In this document: positions 55,760 through 64,000 of the stretch, in pieces
Layout: each line of letters starts with the position of its first letter
How positions within the stretch are numbered: the first letter of the stretch is position 1
Origin: Candidatus Defluviibacterium haderslevense
Lineage (GTDB): Bacteria > Bacteroidota > Bacteroidia > Chitinophagales > Saprospiraceae
Reading direction: 5' to 3'
DNA: 64,000 nucleotides
Assembly (NCBI GenBank): GCA_016712225.1
Contig: JADJRL010000003.1
Coordinates: 517,001-581,000, forward strand
Position numbers and translations under genes: made by a program
The notes under the pieces: model-generated
The model's input: the letters and a program-made list of their open reading frames with translations, nothing else
Databases searched by the model: none
What the model was told of the DNA's origin: nothing

Positions 55760-56436
55760 TTTATTGGTTTTGTGTTAAGGTTTAGAGAATTAAAATTATC
55801 TTTTTGAATCATGTATTTGATTTCTTTAAGAGCCCTTTTCTTCTTCTTTGAACCAGTTTTACGAATCATATCATCTATTGATAGTCCATCATTACACTTT
55901 TTAAAAAAGAGCTGGTATGATTCTGCGTTAACTTTTTTATAATCTTCTTTTAGGAAATCTGAATTAAGAATTTGATTTTTAAACGCTTGATTTATTTTAC
56001 AATTCTCCAAAATTTCATTATATAAATAAATTTCTTTATAGCCAACAGCACCCAATCTTTCTGTCGTTAATTCTTTTTTAATGAAGGCATGCTTTAAGAC
56101 AAATAAAGGATAATTTACACTCTCTTGAAAATTACTTACATAAATTTTAAATAGTGGATAAGCAATTGAATAACGAATGTCTTTCAATTTTAATATTGAT
56201 TCAATAGCAGATCTAAGTTCATCAAACTGCTTAGTATTAGTTTTTGAGATTTCAATAAACATATTAACACTATCTAGAAAATACTTATCTGCAGGCATTG
56301 GGACCATAGAAATGTTATACCTATATTTTAGTGTAGTGTCAAGATGCTTGTCAAATTTTTTATAAAAATTTTGAGCACTTAAAACACTAAAGCAGCTTAA
56401 AAATAATAGGATCCAAATAATTATAATTAATTTCAT
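55756..56436 (-). CDS. Exported protein of unknown function, paired with the downstream lipoprotein
   Basis: The 226-residue protein begins with a signal peptide (MKLIIIIWILLFLSCFSVLSAQ; cleavage after LSAQ at about 22). The mature part is mostly helical and charged (FKNQILNSDFLKEDYKKVNAESYQLFF, KKKKRALKEIKYMIQ). No conserved motif was recognised. It overlaps the downstream small lipoprotein by 4 bp and follows the dockerin-like T9SS gene by 15 bp in the same direction, so all three may be one transcript. Confidence 0.6.
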   Translation of the reverse strand: MKLIIIIWILLFLSCFSVLSAQNFYKKFDKHLDTTLKYRYNISMVPMPADKYFLDSVNMFIEISKTNTKQFDELRSAIESILKLKDIRYSIAYPLFKIYVSNFQESVNYPLFVLKHAFIKKELTTERLGAVGYKEIYLYNEILENCKINQAFKNQILNSDFLKEDYKKVNAESYQLFFKKCNDGLSIDDMIRKTGSKKKKRALKEIKYMIQKDNFNSLNLNTKPIK

Positions 56437-56451
56437 TCTAAAAATTAATAA

Positions 56452-58878
56452 CTATTTTAAAATAATCAATTTTTGAATTTGGGAATGATAGTCATCTTCT
56501 GTTTTAATAAAATAAATTCCATTACTTAATGCAGAAATATTTATTTCATTTTTTGTATTTGAAAAATAATATTGCCGAACTAGTACTCCTTGTGCATTGA
56601 AAATGCTCACTTGAAAATGCTCAGATAAGGATTCAACATATAGCTTTGATGATACAGGATTGGGATACAACTCGAACGAAAATGTATTGCTTTTAGCATC
56701 AAGATTTCCTGTTTTCTTTTTGAAATAAATTCTAAGTATTTTGGATGTTAGCGGGATGATATTTCCATCGATAGTGTAGAGCTGGGCATTGCAAATTCTA
56801 AGATCTGTGTATTCAAGTTTTGGATCCATACCAAGTGCTTTTTGAAATGTAAAACTCCAATTCATTTGCCTCTTGGATAATTCATTAGATTTATTTTTAT
56901 TCATGAATACACATTGAATATAAGATTTTCCAGTATTTTTATTTTCATTATACAGTTGAAAATTATTATTGCCAACTAGTGAGTCTTCCCAATTCAAAGC
57001 GCCACTCCTTAATATTAGACTTAAAGCCTTTGTTTCATATTCAATCTCATAAGACAAACCTTCAAATCTATTAATTGGAGGCGTGAAGACCATATTGCAT
57101 CCATCAAAACCTTTGTATAATGAATCTACATTTTTCCATTGCCACACCAGATCATTGCCATCAATACATTCAGACTTCAATGGTGCTGGATTATCGTGGG
57201 TAAAGTAATTATTAGGTCTTAATTGATACAGGTCAAGTGAATCAACACTTCCATCACCATTCACATCTGCAAATTTATAATTCAACTGATTAACAAATCG
57301 CTGATTCCAGTCTGTTACACTTTGACCATTCCATTCATACACATGATCTCGTTGAGGTCCTTGACTCCCATATCCTCTAAAAATATTAATAGCATCAAGA
57401 TATTCGACTCGCCCATTATTATCTGTATCTGCGGTCCATACGCAATCTGACACACATTTTTGATCCATACATGAATGTACGAAATGGTCATTATATATTT
57501 GATGAACTTGTTCTATTTGTTGATAGGCCAAATTAACATTTTCCAAATGATTAGAATCCGGACTATGGTGAAAAACAAAGGCAAGGTCTAAAGTTTGTGA
57601 TTCATTATACGCGACATCCCCACATTCAGCAACATTAAATATTCTTACTTCATTATCAAAGTACGGTAATTTTTTCTGATACATAGACCAACCATTGACT
57701 GTATTTGGGTTATCAGAAAATACATGTTTGGATATATCTCCAGATATTGGATTGATAATTGGGTAACCTAATCGATTGAGTCCTTTAAAATAATTATAAT
57801 GTTCTTTATTATTAGCTGGATCAATTAATTCTGTAGGAACACTAAAAAAGTGGTTATCAAAATAAACATTAAATACATCCATCGGCCTATTTAAAAAGAC
57901 TATGGATTGAACGGGTGGTGAATTTTTATAGGTGTAGGAAGCACTTATACTTGGACATTTTCCTAAACTATCACCATCTTTGACATCCGCATTATACCAA
58001 TAGGAGGCATTTCCGTCTGGGTAGGAACCTACATAGTCATCATTATAACATCCAATTTCCGGATCAACATTGATTCCCATTCGGCAATCAATAAGGTCTC
58101 TTTGTCCAACATCTTTGTTTGTTAATTGGTAGGAACAAAAAATACTTCTGTTTAATATTGGATTAGAAGTGCAATTAAACGCCCATGCAGTGAGTCCAAT
58201 TTCGAGTCTCAAATAAATATTGGTATTACTAAAAATGGTCCAAAATAATTGTTGAGGCACTACAGCATGATCAAGGGATGGATGCCAGGGATAATCACCT
58301 TGGTCTGGATTATAAATACCATCCTGATTATTATCATAAAAGGGCGCTAAAGAATAATCTGCAACCTCAATTTTGAATCCATTAAATTGTTCAAAATAGG
58401 GATTAGACTTTCCTGGCCATGAGTAAATACTTGAACGTTTAACATCAATTTTACCATCCTTTGTAAAATCTAATTGATGTGCAATAATATCAGTATAATC
58501 CGTCATCCAAATTTTATTAAATTTATTATAATGCGAATCATCAGGAATGAAAGAGGAATTGTACAAGGGTCCTGGTTTATAATCACTTTTTGATGATGGA
58601 TAGGTTACAAATACATTTCCATTTGAAAATCGACTAGCCACTTGCAATCCTGCATAATACATAGTTCTCACAGAATTATAACCTGTATAAGGAGCAAAGA
58701 ATTGTCCCATATCATCATTCCAAAATAGTGATCCATCATTTGATATAGTGGCACGAATTTCATTACTATTAAGAATAGCAGATTGAAATAAAGGGGAATA
58801 CTGTGCATTTAGAGTCGAAAACAAAAGTAGAATACCACAATTGAATGACACCCAATTTAATCGTGTTATTAGTCGCAT
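56452..58878 (-). CDS. Large secreted protein with dockerin-like repeats and T9SS type A sorting domain
   Basis: The 808-residue protein starts at ATG 58878 (a TTG upstream adds 12 residues ahead of the signal peptide). The signal ends TLNAQ. A ~430-residue N-terminal region is rich in aromatic and Asp residues (FAPYTGYNSVRTMYYAGLQV, YDNNQDGIYNPDQGDYPW). Then come two Ca-binding dockerin-type stretches, DTDNNGRVEYLDAINIF and DVNGDGSVDSLDLYQL, about 50 residues apart. The last ~75 residues (FELYPNPVSSKLYVES ... SNGIYFIKTEDD) form a type A sorting domain. Function unknown; export through T9SS is inferred. Confidence 0.85.
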   Translation of the reverse strand: MRLITRLNWVSFNCGILLLFSTLNAQYSPLFQSAILNSNEIRATISNDGSLFWNDDMGQFFAPYTGYNSVRTMYYAGLQVASRFSNGNVFVTYPSSKSDYKPGPLYNSSFIPDDSHYNKFNKIWMTDYTDIIAHQLDFTKDGKIDVKRSSIYSWPGKSNPYFEQFNGFKIEVADYSLAPFYDNNQDGIYNPDQGDYPWHPSLDHAVVPQQLFWTIFSNTNIYLRLEIGLTAWAFNCTSNPILNRSIFCSYQLTNKDVGQRDLIDCRMGINVDPEIGCYNDDYVGSYPDGNASYWYNADVKDGDSLGKCPSISASYTYKNSPPVQSIVFLNRPMDVFNVYFDNHFFSVPTELIDPANNKEHYNYFKGLNRLGYPIINPISGDISKHVFSDNPNTVNGWSMYQKKLPYFDNEVRIFNVAECGDVAYNESQTLDLAFVFHHSPDSNHLENVNLAYQQIEQVHQIYNDHFVHSCMDQKCVSDCVWTADTDNNGRVEYLDAINIFRGYGSQGPQRDHVYEWNGQSVTDWNQRFVNQLNYKFADVNGDGSVDSLDLYQLRPNNYFTHDNPAPLKSECIDGNDLVWQWKNVDSLYKGFDGCNMVFTPPINRFEGLSYEIEYETKALSLILRSGALNWEDSLVGNNNFQLYNENKNTGKSYIQCVFMNKNKSNELSKRQMNWSFTFQKALGMDPKLEYTDLRICNAQLYTIDGNIIPLTSKILRIYFKKKTGNLDAKSNTFSFELYPNPVSSKLYVESLSEHFQVSIFNAQGVLVRQYYFSNTKNEINISALSNGIYFIKTEDDYHSQIQKLIILK

Positions 58879-59069
58879 ATTAGAAGATTGGTTACAAGAG
58901 TAACGCTGGTACAAGTTAAATGCTGCTTGCCAAAATTTCAGGTAGCAATCCCTGAATTGCTATTATTTATTCGTAACCATTCAAGTGAAAATAAAAACTG
59001 ACTGTTTTTGTCATCATTTTTGGAAAAATTAGGCAAAAATGCCGCCAAAAACAATTTACATTTTCCTTA

Positions 59070-59092
59070 TACGACGGATTTTATCCGTCGTA
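59070..59092. repeat. Perfect 10-bp palindromic hairpin (REP-like)
   Basis: TACGACGGAT (59070-59079) pairs fully with ATCCGTCGTA (59083-59092) around TTT. The GC-richer flank that follows (GCAACATTGATCGTCCC) resembles dispersed intergenic sequences, from memory only. It has no T tract. It lies between obgE and the dockerin-like gene. Confidence 0.6.
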
Positions 59093-59124
59093 GCAACATT
59101 GATCGTCCCTACAGGACTAGTACC

Positions 59125-59142
59125 GGAATAATTTCTTATTCC
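59125..59142 (-). other. Hairpin overlapping the obgE stop codon
   Basis: GGAATAA (59125-59131) pairs with TTATTCC (59136-59142), loop TTTC; the obgE TAA lies in its arm. No T run follows on the minus strand, so it is not a standard terminator, but it could affect message ends. Confidence 0.4.
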
Positions 59143-60128
59143 TGAAGTTTTTTCCAAATCATATCCTTCAGTTCTTCTATGCCCTTGTGCGCAGCAGCAG
59201 AAATAAATATATGTGGCAGATCTTTAGGTAATTCAGGTTCAATGAGGCTGGTCCATTCTGCATCAGCGATATCGATTTTAGTAATGGCCAATAGTCTTGG
59301 TTTGTCGAGTAATTCAGGATTGTATTGTCCTAATTCGTTTAATAGAATTTGATATTCTTTAGCAATATCTTCACTATCGCAAGGGATTAAAAACAACAAC
59401 ATACTGTTGCGTTCTATATGCCGTAAAAAACGTGTACCAAGGCCCTTACCTAAATGCGCATTCTCGATGATCCCTGGAATATCTGCCATTACAAACGAAC
59501 GGTCATCGCGATATTTTACGATACCAAGATTAGGGGTTAATGTGGTAAATGGATAATTCGCTATCTCCGGTTTCGCAGCAGAAACGACTGATAATAATGT
59601 GGACTTTCCGGCATTTGGAAAACCAACCAATCCTACATCTGCAAGAACTTTTAATTCTAATATTTTCCAGGCTTCAATGCCTTCTTGTCCAGGTTGTGCA
59701 TAATCGGGTGTTTGTTGTGTTGCAGAGGTAAAAAACATATTTCCTTTTCCACCTCGACCACCATGCAGTAATATTTTCGTTTGACCATGCTCAGTGATCT
59801 CGAACATTTTTGTTTTAGTCTCTGCATCAATGGCTACAGTACCCAAGGGGACTTCCACGATGACGTCATCTGCATCAGCACCGGTGCAATTATTGTCACT
59901 GCCATTACCCCCATCAGCAGCATAAATATGTTTTCTATATTTTAAATGCAATAAGGTCCATAGTTGGGCATTACCCTTGAGTATGATGTGTCCTCCGTGA
60001 CCACCATTACCTCCATCGGGTCCACCTTTTGGATTGTGTTTGCTTCGAAAAAAATGTACAAATCCCGCTCCTCCGTGTCCTGAACGAAAACAAATTTTTA
60101 CATAGTCTACAAAATTTTGTTCTGCCAC
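59136..60128 (-). CDS. obgE: Obg family GTPase
   Basis: The 330-residue protein has the Gly-rich Obg domain (residues 1-160, GGPDGGNGGHGGH, GGRGGKGN) and a G domain with G1 GFPNAGKST at 169-177, G3 DIPG and G4 TKID. It is a ribosome-assembly and stress GTPase. The start is GTG at 60128, immediately giving AEQNFVDYVK, as in the family. It is 66 bp downstream of adk, same direction. It lacks the C-terminal extra domain of some Obg proteins. Confidence 0.95.
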   Translation of the reverse strand: MAEQNFVDYVKICFRSGHGGAGFVHFFRSKHNPKGGPDGGNGGHGGHIILKGNAQLWTLLHLKYRKHIYAADGGNGSDNNCTGADADDVIVEVPLGTVAIDAETKTKMFEITEHGQTKILLHGGRGGKGNMFFTSATQQTPDYAQPGQEGIEAWKILELKVLADVGLVGFPNAGKSTLLSVVSAAKPEIANYPFTTLTPNLGIVKYRDDRSFVMADIPGIIENAHLGKGLGTRFLRHIERNSMLLFLIPCDSEDIAKEYQILLNELGQYNPELLDKPRLLAITKIDIADAEWTSLIEPELPKDLPHIFISAAAHKGIEELKDMIWKKLQE

Positions 60129-60194
60129 CTGATTAGGATTCGTTATTAATAAAAATTATTGTTGCTCTAAAAAACAAACAAGATGAAATGCACC

Positions 60195-60767
60195 TTAACA
60201 TTGATCCATTACTGAACACAATCCATCAAAAATTTCATCTATACTTCCTTCTCCGTTAATTAACGTTGATTTGTTAAATCCTTGGTAGTAATTATACACT
60301 TCAGAAGTTTTTTTCCTGTATTCATCCATCCGTTTGCGTATAATCTCTTCATCATTATCATCCGCCCTACCTGAAGATTGTCCGCGATTTAATATCCGCT
60401 TTACAATTTCATCGTCAGAGACTTCCAGTGCAATCAATTGATGAATAGCCTCCCCTTTTTCAGCCAACATGGCATCTAAAGCCTGAGCTTGCGGAATCGT
60501 TCTTGGAAAGCCATCGTATATAAATCCTGCCACACCTTGAATGGATTCTACCTTGTGACGCAACATTCCTATTGTGATTTCATCAGGAACTAGTATCCCC
60601 TGATTCATAAATTCTAAAGCTTTTAATCCCAATTCTGTTTTTTGAGACATCTCTGCACGAAACAAATCACCAGTCGAAATATGAACTAAATTATATTTTT
60701 CTACCAATTTAGCTGCTTGGGTGCCCTTACCACTACCTGGAGGGCCAAAGAGTATTAAATGAAACAT
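60195..60767 (-). CDS. adk: Adenylate kinase (short-lid form)
   Basis: The 190-residue protein has the P-loop GPPGSGKG at 8-15, the NMP region ISTGDLFRAEM and DGFPRTIPQAQ, and a short lid (ILNRGQSSGRADDNDE) without zinc cysteines. It interconverts ATP, ADP and AMP in the cytoplasm. Length fits the short-lid form (about 190). It probably shares a transcript with obgE. Confidence 0.95.
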   Translation of the reverse strand: MFHLILFGPPGSGKGTQAAKLVEKYNLVHISTGDLFRAEMSQKTELGLKALEFMNQGILVPDEITIGMLRHKVESIQGVAGFIYDGFPRTIPQAQALDAMLAEKGEAIHQLIALEVSDDEIVKRILNRGQSSGRADDNDEEIIRKRMDEYRKKTSEVYNYYQGFNKSTLINGEGSIDEIFDGLCSVMDQC

Positions 60768-60843
60768 ATTTTTTGAATAAATGATCTAAAAGATCCAAGG
60801 ACAGTCACCGTCTAATTTGATCCCGTAATTGTCATTGAAGCCG

Positions 60844-60851
60844 CAAAGATA
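60844..60851 (-). promoter_or_regulatory. Candidate -7 element (TATCTTTG) upstream of adk
   Basis: On the minus strand TATCTTTGC matches TAnnTTTG and lies 76 bases before the adk ATG. A -33 TTG at the right spacing is not evident. Confidence 0.3.
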
Positions 60852-61019
60852 GCATTTTTAATGGGTTTTATATCGATTTGATTTATAAAATAGCAAGCTA
60901 TATACGAATACTTATACAGAAGCTTTATTGGGAAGTCTAGTCCAGTTTAATACTTTTTGATGTTGAACCATTAGTATTGAAATTATCGTCCATAGGACTT
61001 AATGGTAGGCTATTCTGTA

Positions 61020-61562
61020 CTAATTTTGACTGATTCTTTTATCTCTGGGATAACTCGACAGATCTTTAATCAACTTGATTCTTTTAATCCAATAGTCCGA
61101 TTTTAGAATATTTTCTTCAATAACCCCTTGGGATGAAGAACTATGTATGATTGAAAGATTTGATTTTTGATTGGCAGAAATAATACCCACATGGTGAATG
61201 TGACCTTTTTGTCCAAAATAAATGAGATCCCCGGGCTTCGCATGATCCAAGGACACCGTTTTACCGCATTTAGCCTGATCCGCTGCGCAGGAAGCCAAAT
61301 CTATGTCCATCCGTCCACATACATAGATGACCAAGCCGCTACAATCAAATCCTTTTTCAGTCTTTCCACCTTTGCGGTACGGAGTTCCGATTAATTCGCG
61401 CCCTAAAGTCACAATGACTTCTCTCAATTTAGCATCCTTGGACGTATCTGAGTGAGTTTTTGTCTTTGAATAGGTATATTTAGGTGTAGAAGAACACGAT
61501 TGTAGGCAACATACGATGCCTAAAATAAAGATAAAGCGCAATATTCCAGTATGAACAACCAT
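61020..61562 (-). CDS. NlpC/P60 (C40) peptidase lipoprotein
   Basis: The 180-residue protein has a lipoprotein signal (LQSC, Cys23). The NlpC/P60 domain follows with the catalytic Cys74 in GFDCSGL and the His123 in GHIHHVGI. Such enzymes cut peptidoglycan stem peptides (gamma-D-Glu-diamino acid bond). It would be anchored in a membrane facing the cell wall. Its extra cysteines (two in the signal region, and CAADQAKC) are unusual. Single gene; possible role in cell wall remodelling or recycling. Confidence 0.88.
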   Translation of the reverse strand: MVVHTGILRFIFILGIVCCLQSCSSTPKYTYSKTKTHSDTSKDAKLREVIVTLGRELIGTPYRKGGKTEKGFDCSGLVIYVCGRMDIDLASCAADQAKCGKTVSLDHAKPGDLIYFGQKGHIHHVGIISANQKSNLSIIHSSSSQGVIEENILKSDYWIKRIKLIKDLSSYPRDKRISQN

Positions 61563-61612
61563 AATCGATTATTTAACACATTAAATAAAACGCTAATATA
61601 TAACTTTTTGTT

Positions 61613-62395
61613 TTATATTTCTATATAAAATTTATCCCGGTCATTAAGGAAAGGGTAAGCACGCCTAAACACCGTCATTTTATCCTTATTTAAGCTCATC
61701 ATTCCAATAGTATCCTGATGCCCCAAATCAAGCATTTGATTTCCTTCATAATCCCAAATTCCGGAATCCCCAGCATAAGGAATGTCCAAGCCATCTTGCC
61801 CAATCCGATTGAGGCCAAGCACATAACACACATTTTCGATGGCTCTTGCAGGCAACAAAGATATCCATGCTTTGCGTCTGCGTTCAGGGAAATTGGCTAC
61901 ACAGATTATGAGATCTACTGCCTCTGTATTGCGCATCCAAACCGGAAATCTTAAATCATAACAAATGATCGGCATAATCTTCCATTGCTTGTATTCGATC
62001 ATCAATTTCTGAGTTCCGGCTGTGTAATACTTATCTTCTTTGGCCAAGGTAAACAGGTGTCTTTTATCATAAGTCTGGATATCGTCTGAGTCCGGCTGTA
62101 TAAATACAAGTCTGTTGAAGTATCGACCTGATTCACTAATAATCAGACTTCCCATAATGGCAGCTTGGTGTTGATGAGCTATTTTTTTTAACCATTGAAT
62201 GGTTTCGCCTTCCATCTCTTCTGCCAAGACTACATTGTTCATGGTGAATCCGGTTGTAAACATCTCCGGTAAAATGATGAGGTCAGTTCCTGGTGGGCAT
62301 TGTTCCCGGATCATGAGTTCAAAATGTAATCTGTTCTCTTTGGGATGCTCCCACACCAATGACGTTTGAACCAATGCTAATGATAATGAAGACAT
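61613..62395 (-). CDS. Nitrilase superfamily omega-amidase (YafV-like)
   Basis: The 260-residue protein has the Glu-Lys-Cys triad of the nitrilase family: Glu44 (LPEMFTTGF), Lys111 (YDKRHLF) and Cys145 (CYDLRFPVW). The motif CYDLRFPVW and the length fit YafV/Nit2-type omega-amidase, which hydrolyses alpha-ketoglutaramate or similar to 2-oxoglutarate and ammonia. A TACTTTTG -7 candidate lies at 62417-62424. It stands 50 bp upstream of the C40 lipoprotein gene in the same direction. Confidence 0.85.
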   Translation of the reverse strand: MSSLSLALVQTSLVWEHPKENRLHFELMIREQCPPGTDLIILPEMFTTGFTMNNVVLAEEMEGETIQWLKKIAHQHQAAIMGSLIISESGRYFNRLVFIQPDSDDIQTYDKRHLFTLAKEDKYYTAGTQKLMIEYKQWKIMPIICYDLRFPVWMRNTEAVDLIICVANFPERRRKAWISLLPARAIENVCYVLGLNRIGQDGLDIPYAGDSGIWDYEGNQMLDLGHQDTIGMMSLNKDKMTVFRRAYPFLNDRDKFYIEI

Positions 62396-62416
62396 AAACT
62401 AAAGCTTAGAAATATC

Positions 62417-62424
62417 CAAAAGTA
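62417..62424 (-). promoter_or_regulatory. Candidate -7 element (TACTTTTG) of the omega-amidase gene
   Basis: On the minus strand TACTTTTG fits TAnnTTTG and sits 21 bases before the ATG at 62395. No -33 element was recognised. Confidence 0.3.
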
Positions 62425-62569
62425 AGGTGTTTCTTAGATTAGGCATGAGTTATTTTACGAGCTGTAGATTGTTTTTCAAGGATACTTTAAAGCTGAACAT
62501 CTCATTCAGATTCACCCTGTTTTTTTATTGATCAAAAACATCATACCTTCGTATAGTTAAAAACTAAAT

Positions 62570-64000
62570 ATGTCAAATCCAATACTTAAGCAATTGTTAC
62601 CTCACATAGCTGTGATAGGAATTTTTGTACTTGTTTCATCCTATTTTTTCTATCCGCACTGGCAAGGTAAGGTGATGCAACAGGGCGATGTTTCCTCATG
62701 GGAGGGTGCTGCGAAAGAAATCCTGACTTACAACAAAAACAATCCCCATGATCCGGCATTGTGGACTCAAAGTATGTTTAGCGGGATGCCTTCCTATCAG
62801 ATAGCTACTCCAATGGAATCCAACTTTTTTATTTATGTCCAAAAAGTCATTTCTCTGGGGTTTTTAACCGGCCCGGTTGCTATACTATTTTATTTCATGA
62901 TTTCTTTTTATTGCTTGTATTTGGTCCTTGGATTGTCTTCTGGATTCGCTTGTGTGGGTGCTTTGTCTTCAGCACTGGTAACCGGCAACTTTATCCTCTG
63001 GGAAGCAGGTCACTTACCTAAACTAGTTGTATTGGCTATGATCGGATTTATCGTAGCTGGACTAATCTTATCTTATCGAGGCAGATGGTGGTCCGGTGCT
63101 GCATTATTCGCTTTGGGAATGGGTATCAACATCCTAAACAACCACGTGCAAATGAGTTATTATGCATTTCTGTTGATTTCACCATTGGTTATTTCTTATG
63201 CTATCTATTATTTGCGAAAAGGAGATTGGAAGTCCTTTCTGATTCCAAGTGGAAGCCTTGCTGCAATTACGATTCTGGCATTATTGGCATCGGCAAACAG
63301 CATCTTGCCAACCTATGAATATGCTAAACAAACCATGCGTGGAGGTCATATCCTTAAGGAGGTCTCCAATCCAAATGCTTCAGGGGCAGATGTCAATGAA
63401 AGTGGTCTGCAATGGGATTATGCCATGAATTGGAGTAATGGAATGATCGATTTGATATCCGGTATTATTCCGGGCGCAGCTGGAGGTGGCTCGTCAGAAC
63501 CATTAGGAAAAGATGCCGCGGTCATCAAAGATTTAAGAAAAAAAGGATACAATCCACCTAAAAATATGAAGGCTCCACTCTATTGGGGCGCACTTCCATT
63601 TACAAGTGGACCTTATTATTTTGGAGCAGCTATGTGTTTCCTTTTTGTGCTGGGATTGTTTATTGTCCGCGGACCATTAAAGTGGTGGGTAGCTATTGCA
63701 GTTCTTCTGGGATTATTACTTTCCATGGGTCGCCATTTTGAATTTTTAAATAAATTAATGTTTGATTATTTTCCATTGTACAGCAAGTTCAGAGCACCGA
63801 GTAGTGTACTTGCTGTGACATCTTATTTTGTTCCAATACTGGCCATGCTGGCACTTGTAGAAATTTCTAAAAAAGAAATGACGATGGAATCTTTTAAGAA
63901 AAAACTTATCTACAGTCTCAGCATTACCGGAGGTATATGTTTGTTTTTTATATTGATGGGTTCCAGTTTTTTCAGTTTCGAAAGTGCGAGTGATGCATCT
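62570..64000 (+). CDS. YfhO-family membrane protein, N-terminal part (3' truncated by window)
   Basis: The frame opens at ATG 62570 and stays open for 477 codons to the window end. It begins SNPILKQLLPHIAVIGIFVL (signal-anchor) and contains SSWEGAAKEILTYNKNN, WTQSMFSGMPSYQ, many transmembrane helices (e.g. FYCLYLVLGLSSGFACVGA, LVVLAMIGFIVAGLILS) and a Gly/Pro-rich RGGHILKEVSN motif after the seventh or eighth span. That is the YfhO family (PF09586), large integral proteins with GT-C-like topology that may act in glycosylation of the cell surface. Full members are 750-850 residues, so about 40% is missing here. Confidence 0.85.
   Translation, partial: MSNPILKQLLPHIAVIGIFVLVSSYFFYPHWQGKVMQQGDVSSWEGAAKEILTYNKNNPHDPALWTQSMFSGMPSYQIATPMESNFFIYVQKVISLGFLTGPVAILFYFMISFYCLYLVLGLSSGFACVGALSSALVTGNFILWEAGHLPKLVVLAMIGFIVAGLILSYRGRWWSGAALFALGMGINILNNHVQMSYYAFLLISPLVISYAIYYLRKGDWKSFLIPSGSLAAITILALLASANSILPTYEYAKQTMRGGHILKEVSNPNASGADVNESGLQWDYAMNWSNGMIDLISGIIPGAAGGGSSEPLGKDAAVIKDLRKKGYNPPKNMKAPLYWGALPFTSGPYYFGAAMCFLFVLGLFIVRGPLKWWVAIAVLLGLLLSMGRHFEFLNKLMFDYFPLYSKFRAPSSVLAVTSYFVPILAMLALVEISKKEMTMESFKKKLIYSLSITGGICLFFILMGSSFFSFESASDAS

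Noticed and set aside
1..64000. tRNA, rRNA, CRISPR array, insertion sequence or prophage
   Set aside because: No cloverleaf-like segments, array periodicity, transposase motifs or phage gene clusters were seen on reading the intergenic regions; only the antirepressor remnant hints at past phage-type sequence.

Overview
The window reads as a chromosomal stretch from an AT-rich member of the Bacteroidota, most likely close to the Saprospiria. The evidence is several proteins with type IX secretion (T9SS) C-terminal sorting domains of both type A and type B, PorZ-like and PorP/SprF-like proteins, a complete Bat (aerotolerance-type) operon, a MurF-alanine racemase fusion, the DUF7619-like domain common in large surface proteins of this group, and TAnnTTTG-type -7 promoter elements. 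No tRNA, rRNA, CRISPR array, intact transposase or prophage was seen. The first gene (NdpA-like nucleoid protein) and the last gene (YfhO-family membrane protein) are cut by the window ends.

Layout. 1-4400: tail of a nucleoid-associated protein, a T9SS type B surface protein on the minus strand whose 5' end lacks a usable ATG, and a decayed antirepressor fragment beside a heptamer tandem repeat. 4468-9128: a tight three-gene minus-strand operon for a 2-oxoacid:ferredoxin oxidoreductase (GltD-like flavoprotein with extra Fe-S clusters, then alpha, then beta). 9129-17074: a structured intergenic element, small lipoproteins, a DUF7619/T9SS protein, a TonB-C lipoprotein, a DoxX/YkgB-like plus barrel-like pair, and a sialidase-like T9SS protein. 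17271-22480: an SDR reductase overlapping a cytochrome c lipoprotein, a TolC-type channel, and PorZ. 23002-27068: two tandem paralogous T9SS proteins separated by a strong terminator. 27131-37174: ClpB, an outer-membrane protein, MurF-Alr with PurD, and an acyl-CoA ligase.

38272-47665 is one continuous nine-gene plus-strand operon: MoxR, an unusual 448-residue protein with a DUF3298-like end, DUF58, a DUF4381-like membrane protein, BatA, BatB, BatC, a miniature BatD and full BatD. It is divergent from an unknown exported protein and convergent with release factor 3. 49425-55041 is a compact cassette of a PorP/SprF-type outer-membrane protein, a pappalysin-like metalloprotease without a sorting domain, and a 1272-residue multi-PKD adhesin with a type B sorting domain. 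This is the best candidate here for a less described functional module: dedicated surface export plus a possible processing protease.

55346-62395 (minus strand) holds two unknown small exported proteins, a dockerin-like T9SS type A protein, ObgE, adenylate kinase, an NlpC/P60 lipoprotein and an omega-amidase. Most of the window is ordinary core and surface-protein content. The points worth follow-up are the PorP-protease-adhesin cassette, the extra proteins inside the Bat operon, the folded element near 9204-9290, and the startless surface protein near 3920.
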